10,354 bases of DNA, from NCBI GenBank assembly GCA_946615275.1, contig CAMOHV010000021.1, forward strand, positions 1-10,354. The letters run 5' to 3'. Source of the DNA: an uncultured Verrucomicrobiota bacterium (GTDB lineage Bacteria; Verrucomicrobiota; Kiritimatiellia; RFP12; UBA1067). Both the position numbers and the translations under genes were made by a program. Each line of letters opens with the position of its first letter. The first letter of the stretch is position 1. The notes beneath the pieces are model-generated. The model searched no databases and was not told where the DNA came from. It saw only the letters and a program-made list of their open reading frames with translations. Below, in pieces: positions 1-5,876 of this stretch.

Positions 1-872
1 CGGCCTATCCGAAGATCTTCGACAACCTCTACGTCAACATGGTGAAGGCCGGCGAGGCGGGCGGCGTCCTCGAAGTGGTGCTGAACCGACTCGCCGAGTT
101 CGCCGAGAAGGCGCAGAAGATCAAGAACAAGGTGAAGGGCGCGATGATCTACCCGTCGGTGGTGCTCTTCGCCGCCATCGGCATCACGGCGTTCCTGATG
201 ATCGCCGTCATCCCGAAGTTCCAGCAGGTGTTCAACGACATCCTCGGCGGGCAGTCGCTCCCGGCCATCACGGAGTTCGTGATGAACTGCTCCGAGTTCG
301 TCCAGCACAACGGCCTGCAGGTGTTCCTGGGCGCGTTCGCCCTCTGGGTGCTGTACAAGCTCTTCGGCAAGACGAAGAAGGGGGCGTACGCCCTCGACGT
401 GATGCGGATCAAGATGCCGGTCACGGGGTCGCTCGTGAAGAGGACGGCGATCTCGCAGGTGACGCGCACTTTGGGCACGCTCCTCGCCTCGGGCGTGCCG
501 ATTCTGCAGGCGCTCACGATCGTGCGCGACACGACGGGCAACCGCGTCGTCTCCGGCGCGCTCCAGAGCGTCCACGACGCCGTCAAGGAGGGCGAGTCCA
601 TGACCGACCCGCTGGCCGCATCGGGCGTCTTCCCGCCCATGGTGGTCTCGATGGTGCAGGTGGGCGAGGAGACGGGCGCGCTCTCCGACATGCTCACGCG
701 AATCGCCAACACGTACGACGACGAGGTGGACAACGCCGTCGCCGGCCTCACGGCCGCGATCGAGCCAGCGCTCATCATCTTCCTCGCCGTGGTGGTGGGC
801 ACGATCGTCATAGCGATGTTCCTCCCGATGATCAAGATCATCTCCTCCGTCTCGGGCGGCGGCACGATGTGA
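1..872 (+). CDS. gspF: Type II secretion / type IV pilus inner-membrane platform protein GspF (C-terminal part)
   Basis: The reading frame is already open at the window edge (codons from base 3), so the true start lies upstream; about 289 residues of a usual ~400 are visible. GspF is the polytopic inner-membrane protein thought to link the assembly ATPase to pseudopilus growth. Seen in the sequence: a conserved Y-x-N-M-V-x-A-G-E-A-G-G block at the left edge, the KGAMIYP motif entering a first membrane helix (about bases 147-220), a second helix near 300-365, and a second T2SSF cytoplasmic repeat (TLLASGVPILQAL, then VGEETGALSDML). A final hydrophobic segment lies near 765-840. The duplicated GEAGG / GEETG motifs are the family hallmark. 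The stop (870-872) is followed after 20 bases by the first prepilin gene, so it should belong to the same operon. PilC of a type IV pilus is the alternative name; the pseudopilin neighbours favour GspF. Confidence 0.93.
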   Translation, partial: AYPKIFDNLYVNMVKAGEAGGVLEVVLNRLAEFAEKAQKIKNKVKGAMIYPSVVLFAAIGITAFLMIAVIPKFQQVFNDILGGQSLPAITEFVMNCSEFVQHNGLQVFLGAFALWVLYKLFGKTKKGAYALDVMRIKMPVTGSLVKRTAISQVTRTLGTLLASGVPILQALTIVRDTTGNRVVSGALQSVHDAVKEGESMTDPLAASGVFPPMVVSMVQVGEETGALSDMLTRIANTYDDEVDNAVAGLTAAIEPALIIFLAVVVGTIVIAMFLPMIKIISSVSGGGTM

Positions 873-881
873 CAAAGGCCT

Positions 882-886
882 GGGAG
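882..886 (+). promoter_or_regulatory. Ribosome binding site deciding the ATG at 893
   Basis: GGGAG ends six bases before ATG 893. A GTG at 869, overlapping the gspF stop as GTGA, is also in frame. However, the purine-rich site and the short lysine/arginine-plus-glycine prepilin leader both fit ATG 893 better. Confidence 0.6.
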
Positions 887-892
887 AATGGC

Positions 893-2086
893 ATGAAACG
901 GGGATTCACGCTCATAGAGCTCTTGATAGTGGTGGTGGTGATAGCAACCCTCACCACCATCATCTTCCGCCTCGCCGGCGTCGGGAAGGACGCCACCGCC
1001 CGCTCCACAACGGTCTCGCGCATCCAGCGCATCGAGAACGCCCTCTCGGGATACTACGCCGCGTTCGGTACCTACCCGCCCGTCCCGCTCCAGGGCTCGC
1101 GCGACATCTACCAGGAGGTGGACGACCACCACGGCGACGTGCAGTACGAGGGCATAAACAAGCAGACGATAACGACCACGGGCGAGAACGCCACCCGGAT
1201 GAACAAGCAGATTCTGGCCGCCTGCCGGTCTCAGCCATTCGGCGCCAAGTTCCCCTTCCAGGCCGGCAAGGACAAATACGTCGAGAACATCTCCAAGGTG
1301 GTGAGGAAGCTCGTGCAGGACAAGGTGGCGCCGTACAAGAAGCTCGATGAATACCGCAGGAACAGCCTCAGCCAGGGCTTCACCGACGGCGTGAGCGGGA
1401 ACGCCATGGCAGGCTCCCTCAGCACGTCGGCGTCAAGCTGGTGGGGCCAGAACAACGTCCAGCTCTGGCGTTTCGGCGTGATGTCGTTCCTGCTCCCGCG
1501 CTATCTCTTCATGATGCAGCAGGATCAGGATTTCCAGGTGGAGAGGTATGCGCAGTGGACGACTTACAACAACCTGCCGTTCGACCCCGACACCGGCGTC
1601 CTCTACGGCAACGGCGACGTGACGAAGGGGTGGGGGGAAGTCAGGAAGAACTACAACGACAACAACGGCGACAACCGCTGGAAGATCGAGCTGATCCCAT
1701 CGCAGGCCGCCTGTGCGCGCTGGATGCCGAACCTGGAGCGGATATGCTCGTCCACCTTCGACTGGGAGTTCTTCGGCACTGCGATAAGGGGCCGGCAGAG
1801 GCAGGACGGGGGGCTGAACATCTACAACGTGCCCGACCTCTACTCCCCCAACGGCAGGGGCTCCGTGTCGCAGCAGTACGTCCTGGACGAGATCACGGTG
1901 CGTGACGGCTGGGGCAACGAGCTCTTCTACTATTCGCCGCCGCCGCACCAGACCTACCGGGTGTGGAGCTCGGGCGCCGACGGCAGAACGTTCCCCCCGT
2001 GGGTGGAGCTCTCTTCGCTCACGGATTCCGAGCGCAAGATCGTCTTGAACTGGATGAAGGACGACATAGCCGTCATGAAGAATTGA
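893..2086 (+). CDS. Large GspG-like prepilin-type N-terminal cleavage/methylation protein
   Basis: About 397 residues. The N-terminus is a class III (prepilin) signal: a short basic leader, Gly4 as predicted -1 residue, Phe5 as +1, Glu9 as +5, then a hydrophobic helix to about residue 27. After it comes a GspG-like helix (IENALSGYYAAFGTYPP, about 47-63). Near the C-terminus there is a GspG-like DGWGN (338-342) and an SSGADG loop (359-364). GspG is the main pseudopilus subunit and is usually about 140 residues, so the roughly 275 residues between these landmarks are a large extra region that I do not recognise. It is rich in Asn, Arg, Tyr and Trp. Expected location is the inner membrane/periplasm, cleaved by a PilD-type peptidase not encoded here. 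It follows gspF closely and is probably co-transcribed with it. A role as a minor or specialised pseudopilin is inference; the size argues against it being the main repeating subunit. Confidence 0.88.
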   Translation: MKRGFTLIELLIVVVVIATLTTIIFRLAGVGKDATARSTTVSRIQRIENALSGYYAAFGTYPPVPLQGSRDIYQEVDDHHGDVQYEGINKQTITTTGENATRMNKQILAACRSQPFGAKFPFQAGKDKYVENISKVVRKLVQDKVAPYKKLDEYRRNSLSQGFTDGVSGNAMAGSLSTSASSWWGQNNVQLWRFGVMSFLLPRYLFMMQQDQDFQVERYAQWTTYNNLPFDPDTGVLYGNGDVTKGWGEVRKNYNDNNGDNRWKIELIPSQAACARWMPNLERICSSTFDWEFFGTAIRGRQRQDGGLNIYNVPDLYSPNGRGSVSQQYVLDEITVRDGWGNELFYYSPPPHQTYRVWSSGADGRTFPPWVELSSLTDSERKIVLNWMKDDIAVMKN

Positions 2087-2170
2087 GAATTGAGAATTGA
2101 GAATTGAGAATTTCGAGAATGGAGAATTGAGAATTTCGAGAATTGAGAATGGAGAATGGAGAATTGAAAA
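2083..2170 (+). repeat. Heptameric tandem repeat array (TTGAGAA and variants)
   Basis: Twelve head-to-tail units fill the gap between the first two prepilin genes. Four perfect TTGAGAA copies (2083-2110) are followed by a mix of TTGAGAA (2127, 2143), TGGAGAA (2120, 2150, 2157) and nine-base TTTCGAGAA (2111, 2134), ending in TTGAAAA (2164-2170). Unit lengths run 7-7-7-7-9-7-7-9-7-7-7-7. The first unit carries the upstream stop codon (TGA 2084-2086). A late TGGAGAA unit supplies the Shine-Dalgarno for the next gene, and the last base of the array is the A of its ATG. Because each TTGAGAA contains TGA and the period is not a multiple of three, the array puts stops in all three plus frames. It is strikingly AT-rich against its surroundings. 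Confidence 0.93.
2158..2163 (+). promoter_or_regulatory. Ribosome binding site inside the repeat array
   Basis: GGAGAA from the eleventh repeat unit lies six bases before ATG 2170. It supports that start over the in-frame TTG 2143 and ATG 2149 within the array, which would add only repeat-encoded residues ahead of the basic leader. Confidence 0.55.
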
Positions 2171-2808
2171 TGAAGAAGGTGAATAAAGCGGGTTTTTCGC
2201 TCATAGAGATGCTGCTGGTGATAGGCATACTGGCGGCGCTGATGGGGATAGCGGTAGTCGGGTTCGGCGGCATGTCGCGGAGGGCGCAGCGCACGAACAC
2301 CGTGGAGCTCGTCTCGAACGCCGCCACGGCGCTCACGATGATCTTCAACGAGAGCAAGGCGTGGCCCAAGCCGCTCATCGACGGCATGGGCAACCACAAG
2401 CTCAACCGCGATGCATGTGCGGCGTTCGTGCGCCATGGGAGTGGCCTTCTCGGCCTCTCGTACACCAAGGTGAAGACGGAGGACGGACATGAGCGCCGCG
2501 AGGTGGACTCCCAGTCGGTCGACCGCTTCGGCCTCATCGACGCATACGCCCAGGCGGTGGTGCGCAAGCGCGCCGACGCCACGCTCGGCACCACGGTGCC
2601 CACGGGCGGCACGATCAACGACCACATCCTCCACTACGCCATTGACGACGACGGCGACGGCATAGTGGAGGTACCGCTCGAAAGCGGCAGCGTGAGGGTG
2701 CGCGCGACGGCCTGCGTGTGGTCCTCCGGGGCCGACGGCAAGTTCAACAAGTCGCGCACGAAGGGCGACGACGTCTTCAGCTGGCGTCTTGAGCAGGAGG
2801 TGAGATGA
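2170..2808 (+). CDS. Prepilin-type pseudopilin with GspG-like calcium-loop C-terminus
   Basis: About 212 residues from ATG 2170, chosen because GGAGAA lies six bases upstream. The signal has a basic leader (Lys2, Lys3, Lys6), Gly8 at -1, Phe9 at +1 and Glu13 at +5, then a hydrophobic helix to about residue 33. Two acidic features stand out. One is a DDDGDGIVE stretch (159-167) matching the first part of an EF-hand/dockerin-type DxDxDG loop. The other is a C-terminal WSSGADG...GDDVFSW (184-205), which resembles the calcium-binding loop near the end of GspG pseudopilins. The product should be an inner-membrane-anchored periplasmic pseudopilin. The stop shares one base with the ATG at 2808 of the next gene, indicating translational coupling. 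GspG-like is the best label; it is longer than a typical GspG, and an exact position in the pseudopilus cannot be assigned. Confidence 0.85.
   Translation: MKKVNKAGFSLIEMLLVIGILAALMGIAVVGFGGMSRRAQRTNTVELVSNAATALTMIFNESKAWPKPLIDGMGNHKLNRDACAAFVRHGSGLLGLSYTKVKTEDGHERREVDSQSVDRFGLIDAYAQAVVRKRADATLGTTVPTGGTINDHILHYAIDDDGDGIVEVPLESGSVRVRATACVWSSGADGKFNKSRTKGDDVFSWRLEQEVR
2795..2801 (+). promoter_or_regulatory. Strong ribosome binding site for the gene at 2808
   Basis: AGGAGGT lies six bases before ATG 2808 but only three before the in-frame ATG 2805. The second methionine of the ATGATG pair is therefore the likelier start. The site lies inside the end of the preceding gene. Confidence 0.6.
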
Positions 2809-3461
2809 TGAGGCGGCGGAGCGGTTTCACGATAATCGAGATGCTGGTGGTGATCGCCATATTGGGGGTCCTGCTGGGCATCGTGGGCACGGCCGCGACT
2901 GCGGCGGTGCGCAATGCGCGCGTCAAGCGCGCCGACGCGATGAAGCGGGCCTGGCAGGGGGCGATCACGTCCTACTACGCGCAGAAGGGCGAATGGCCGG
3001 GCGCGCTGGAGAACCTCGCGAAGAACTCGAACAAGACGATCGTGGATCTCAACGACAGCGAGCTGAACCAGGTGTTCCAGGCGATTGCCATGGAGGCCAT
3101 CGAGAAGGCCAACCCGCTCATAGATGCCTCGGCCCTCTACGTGTGCCGCAATTCGAGCGTGAAGGGATGCAACGATCTCCACGGCGAGAGCCGTCCGCAC
3201 AAGGATCTCGACGAGGAGTTCCACCCCAACGGCTCCTGCTCGAAGAACCACTTCTGCGGCAATCTCAACTGCCAGGGCGGACTGGACTTCCCCAAGGCCC
3301 GCGCCTCGGGCGTGGGGATCGGCTCGATGGCGTTCGGCTATCCCGGAAAATACTATGGCAAGTTCCGCCGCTACTACATCCGCTACAACACGCAGACGGA
3401 TACTGTGACGGTCGGCACCCGCTACACGGACTGCAACTACTATGACAACGACACCAACTAG
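2808..3461 (+). CDS. Cysteine-rich GspG-like prepilin
   Basis: About 217 residues from ATG 2808 (ATG 2805 is one codon upstream). The leader is Arg-rich with Gly6 at -1, Phe7 at +1 and Glu11 at +5. A hydrophobic helix (7-~27) is followed by a GspG-like amphipathic helix ending in SYYAQKGEWPG. The C-terminal half differs from ordinary GspG: six cysteines (113, 121, 144, 150, 155, 209), five of them within 43 residues, among Asn, Gly and charged residues. After signal cleavage this part should face the periplasm, where disulfides could form. The end is Tyr/Asp/Asn-rich (YYDNDTN). It overlaps the stop of its predecessor by one base and the start of its successor by 20 bases. Membership of the pseudopilin family is clear from the N-terminus; the function of the cysteine module is unknown. 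Confidence 0.86.
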   Translation: MRRRSGFTIIEMLVVIAILGVLLGIVGTAATAAVRNARVKRADAMKRAWQGAITSYYAQKGEWPGALENLAKNSNKTIVDLNDSELNQVFQAIAMEAIEKANPLIDASALYVCRNSSVKGCNDLHGESRPHKDLDEEFHPNGSCSKNHFCGNLNCQGGLDFPKARASGVGIGSMAFGYPGKYYGKFRRYYIRYNTQTDTVTVGTRYTDCNYYDNDTN

Positions 3462-4284
3462 AAAAGCGTTCACCCTCGTGGAGCTCCTGGTGGTGATGGG
3501 CCTTCTGGGCGCGCTCGCCACCATATCAACGAGCGGCTACTACGCGGTGGTGCGCGGCATGGAGGAGCGCGGCGCGGTCTCCGCCGCCACAGGCATAATC
3601 CGCGCCGCGCAGCAGCGCGCGCGCATTGACCGCGTGCCCACGGCCATATACTTCTACAACGAACTCGTCGCCCCCGCAGACAGCGAGAACTTTGCCAAGG
3701 TGCAGGGCGTGGCGGTGGCGGTGCGCATGGGCGGGCGCATCTCGTGCGTCGACGGGGAGAACCTCTGCGACGAGTTCTCCGAGCTATCCGACATCTACGG
3801 CTACGCCAACTACGAGAAGCTCGACGACGCCAAGGCCGCCAAGGACACCGCCGGAATGCGCCTCTACAAGATGGCCACCATCGGCGGAAACAGGCTCGAC
3901 TACTCGGTCGTGGGCTCCTCCGTGATTCGGCATTACTTTCGCGAGCAGGATTTCATAGGCTTCTCCGAGCACGACAATGACAGGAAGATGTTCATGCACG
4001 CGTTCGTCCTGAAGAACCAGGGGACTGCCAGCTGGAAGGTGGGCGACGCCTACGCCTTCGAGTTCACGACCGTGCGCCTCCCCGTGGGGTACATCTTCGG
4101 CTCCCAGTACCCGGACAACGTGAGCGCCCCCGTGAAGGACATCAAGACGTACGTCTTCGACCCCAGGCAGGGCGGCGACATGCTGGACACCGACGTCGAC
4201 GTGTATTCAGTGAGGCCCGGCGCCGGTGGCGCGCTGCAGCCGAGGAAGGTGGGCACCACAAGCAAGGACCCCACCGCGATATGA
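3442..4284 (+). CDS. GspH/FimT-like prepilin-type protein
   Basis: About 280 residues. The leader (Thr-rich, then Arg7-Lys8) is followed by Ala9-Phe10 and Glu14, so the predicted cleavage site has Ala rather than the usual Gly at -1. The hydrophobic helix runs from residue 10 to about 32. The body has GspH/FimT-type features: a helix with IIRAAQQRARIDRVP soon after the signal, beta-rich stretches such as VAVAVRMGG, and a late VFDPRQGGD resembling the FDPRG motif of FimT/GspH. GspH is a minor pseudopilin near the pseudopilus tip. The start lies 20 bases inside the previous gene, and I see no good Shine-Dalgarno before it, so translation probably depends on coupling. It is longer than typical GspH (about 170-200 residues). 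Family assignment is moderate; prepilin-like identity is firm. Confidence 0.83.
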   Translation: MTTTPTRKAFTLVELLVVMGLLGALATISTSGYYAVVRGMEERGAVSAATGIIRAAQQRARIDRVPTAIYFYNELVAPADSENFAKVQGVAVAVRMGGRISCVDGENLCDEFSELSDIYGYANYEKLDDAKAAKDTAGMRLYKMATIGGNRLDYSVVGSSVIRHYFREQDFIGFSEHDNDRKMFMHAFVLKNQGTASWKVGDAYAFEFTTVRLPVGYIFGSQYPDNVSAPVKDIKTYVFDPRQGGDMLDTDVDVYSVRPGAGGALQPRKVGTTSKDPTAI

Positions 4285-4294
4285 GGGCTGAGAC

Positions 4295-4924
4295 ATGATG
4301 GATCTTCTCAAGAAAGGCTTTACGCTCGTCGAGGTGAATCTGGCCGTGTTCATCATGGCCGGCGGCATCCTCGCCATGATCTCCCTCTACTCCCTCGGCT
4401 ACCGCGAGAACCGCCAGAGCCGCGAGGACGTCGCCTCCACCGCCTGCGCGGACGACATCCTGAACCGCCTCGTCCTTGCCCTCTCCTCAACCAACATCAC
4501 GTGGAAGTCGTGGAAGAACCTCCCCTACGTGGACGGCTCACAGCCCAGGAACGGCGCCAGGACGTGGAAGGACTATCTCATCACCGACGTTGACAAAAGT
4601 GACGGCCGGACGTCCTATTGGCGCGTCAAGGCCAACCCCATCAGCCTGGCCCAGAGCGTCTTCAACTCCGTCGCGAGCGCGGTAAACTCCGACATAACCA
4701 AGGACAATCTCATGCCCAGCCTCAGCGCGCCGAGCCAGCCTGGAGTGGGCAACGGGCAGATGACGTACGCCCTCGTCGCCTTCCGCGACGCGGAGGACTC
4801 GCCGGTCATGTCGATCGCGGTGCGCGTGGTGCGCGACCGCCGCTGGCGTTCGCTGATGTCCCAGCCCATATTCTTCACCGAGGTCCACTTCCATGGGAAC
4901 ATGCGCGAGGAGGAGAACAGATGA
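4295..4924 (+). CDS. GspI/PilV-like minor prepilin
   Basis: About 209 residues from ATG 4295, with GAGGG (4283-4287) seven bases upstream. Gly8 is at -1, Phe9 at +1 and Glu13 at +5. The block FTLVEVNLAVFIMAGGILAMISL has the E-V-x-x-A-x-x-I pattern of GspI/PilV proteins rather than the ELLVVIAI pattern of GspG. Following residues (ENRQSREDVASTACADDIL) match the usual helix in which GspI/PilV proteins carry Arg and Ala-rich turns. The remainder is beta-rich with paired VRVVRDRRWR near the end. GspI starts tip-complex assembly with GspJ and GspK, and J- and K-like genes follow here. It could equally be described as Verru_Chthon cassette protein B-like; that is from memory. The last four bases overlap the next gene (ATGA). 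Confidence 0.83.
   Translation: MMDLLKKGFTLVEVNLAVFIMAGGILAMISLYSLGYRENRQSREDVASTACADDILNRLVLALSSTNITWKSWKNLPYVDGSQPRNGARTWKDYLITDVDKSDGRTSYWRVKANPISLAQSVFNSVASAVNSDITKDNLMPSLSAPSQPGVGNGQMTYALVAFRDAEDSPVMSIAVRVVRDRRWRSLMSQPIFFTEVHFHGNMREEENR
4907..4915 (+). promoter_or_regulatory. Ribosome binding site for the gene at 4921
   Basis: GAGGAGGAG lies five bases before ATG 4921, inside the end of the preceding gene. It fixes 4921 as the start, even though the frame is open upstream to 4618 within the previous coding sequence. Confidence 0.65.
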
Positions 4925-5394
4925 GACGGACGGAAAAAGGCTTCACGCTTCTAGAGGTCCTTGTGGCGTCTTTGCTCCTGGGGATGCTCGTGACAATCTT
5001 GACGATGGTGTTCAACCAGTCGTCCGTCGCGTGGCGCACCGGCACCGCGGGCGTTGCCGACCTTGATCAGCAGCGCCAGCAGATAGCGATGTGGCACAGC
5101 GTGGCGGACTCCGCGCTGCCGCACGCCTACGGCAACCAGAAGTTCCTCGTCGTCTCCCCGTGGAGCCCGAACGGGGGGCTTCGCCGCCGCACGGTCGAGC
5201 GCATGCAGTCGCAGGAGATGGATTCGAGCGTCGACTTCGAAAGGCCGGACTCCTGGAGGAACATCTCCCTCTCCAGCGCCGGCAACAACAGCCGGTTCAA
5301 GTCGTTCGTGGTGGGCGTCTCGTCAGATGGACCCGACATGAAGCCACACACCGGCGACGACATCACCACCTGGCCAAAGGACATAAAGAAATGA
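4921..5394 (+). CDS. Short GspJ/PilW-like prepilin with a GspG-type C-terminal loop
   Basis: About 157 residues. The frame is open well upstream, but the prepilin leader (MRRTEKG), the strong GAGGAGGAG and the ATGA overlap with the preceding stop place the start at 4921. Gly7 is at -1, Phe8 at +1 and Glu12 at +5; FTLLEVLVASLLLGML is typical of GspJ/PilW. The segment after the membrane helix (VAWRTGTAGVADLDQQRQQIAMW) also fits this group. The C-terminus, however, carries SSDGPD (134-139) then GDDITTW (145-151), the same arrangement as the calcium loop of GspG-like proteins. At 157 residues it is shorter than usual GspJ (about 200). Position between I-like and K-like genes supports a tip-complex role, which is inference. 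It ends in a four-base ATGA overlap with the next gene. Confidence 0.83.
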   Translation: MRRTEKGFTLLEVLVASLLLGMLVTILTMVFNQSSVAWRTGTAGVADLDQQRQQIAMWHSVADSALPHAYGNQKFLVVSPWSPNGGLRRRTVERMQSQEMDSSVDFERPDSWRNISLSSAGNNSRFKSFVVGVSSDGPDMKPHTGDDITTWPKDIKK

Positions 5395-5876
5395 GACGTC
5401 TTTCAAGCCAAGGATTCACGCTCATCGAGCTCCTGGTCGTGATCGCGATGATCATGATACTGGCGGGCTCCGTCACGGCCAGCGTCGTGAAGGCGCAGCG
5501 GCGCGCGAAGATAGCGCGCGCCACGGCGGAGTGCCGCGAGATCACGAACGCCATCCTGGCATACGAGAACTACGTAGCCCTGCGCAACCAGTCACTCAAG
5601 ACGATGAGCGACGTGGCGGCGGACAGGTCGTCGCTCGGCTTCATCCTGGGTGACGCCGGGACCACTGCGGGCGGCGACAAGATACCCGTCCTCTACAACG
5701 GCGCGCTGCGTGACGGCAAGATCATAGACCCCTGGGGGCGCCCGTACAGAGTCACCGTCCAGGAGGCGAGCGGCCTTTCAAGCGCGGAGATGGTCGACCA
5801 GACTGCCAAGAAGATGTCAACCTCCCTCTATCTCCCCAACTACACGCGCCTCGGCGCCTGGGAGCGCGGCCAATGA
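5391..5876 (+). CDS. Compact GspG-like major-type pseudopilin
   Basis: About 161 residues from ATG 5391; AAAGGA ends nine bases upstream. Gly8 is at -1, Phe9 at +1 and Glu13 at +5, followed by the ELLVVIAMIMILAG helix typical of GspG. The next segment (KAQRRAKIARATAECREITNAILAYENY) is the amphipathic helix seen in GspG, and IIDPWGRPYRV (DPWGRPY at 113-119) matches the DPWGNPY motif conserved in that family. The usual GspG C-terminal calcium loop (SxGADG...DDIxxW) is not seen; instead the protein ends with a Leu/Tyr/Arg-rich tail (YLPNYTRLGAWERGQ). Its size makes it one of the better candidates in the window for a repeating pseudopilus subunit. Its start overlaps the preceding stop and its end overlaps the next start, both by four bases. 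Confidence 0.87.
   Translation: MRRLSSQGFTLIELLVVIAMIMILAGSVTASVVKAQRRAKIARATAECREITNAILAYENYVALRNQSLKTMSDVAADRSSLGFILGDAGTTAGGDKIPVLYNGALRDGKIIDPWGRPYRVTVQEASGLSSAEMVDQTAKKMSTSLYLPNYTRLGAWERGQ

Noticed and set aside
869..892. GTG 869 as the start of the first prepilin
   Set aside because: It overlaps the gspF stop as GTGA, but the Shine-Dalgarno position and the short basic leader fit ATG 893 better.
149..1132. Long minus-strand open frame (327 codons) opposite gspF and the first prepilin
   Set aside because: It runs antisense to clearly coding, motif-bearing genes, spans a gene boundary, and its product is low-complexity; a typical GC-rich shadow.
2083..2170. CRISPR-like array or rho-independent terminator
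   Set aside because: The units are 7 bases and contiguous with no spacers, so it is not CRISPR. They are purine-rich with no inverted repeat, so they cannot form a terminator hairpin.
2083..2170. Promoter made by TTGAGA (-35-like) units
   Set aside because: TTGAGA resembles TTGACA, but I see no TATAAT-like partner at proper spacing; the match is expected from the repeat itself.
914..2251. Clusters of ATA isoleucine codons in the signal helices of the genes at 893 and 2170
   Set aside because: Three and four ATA codons appear in these helices, but ATA also occurs elsewhere in the same genes and I have not counted codon use, so enrichment is unproven.
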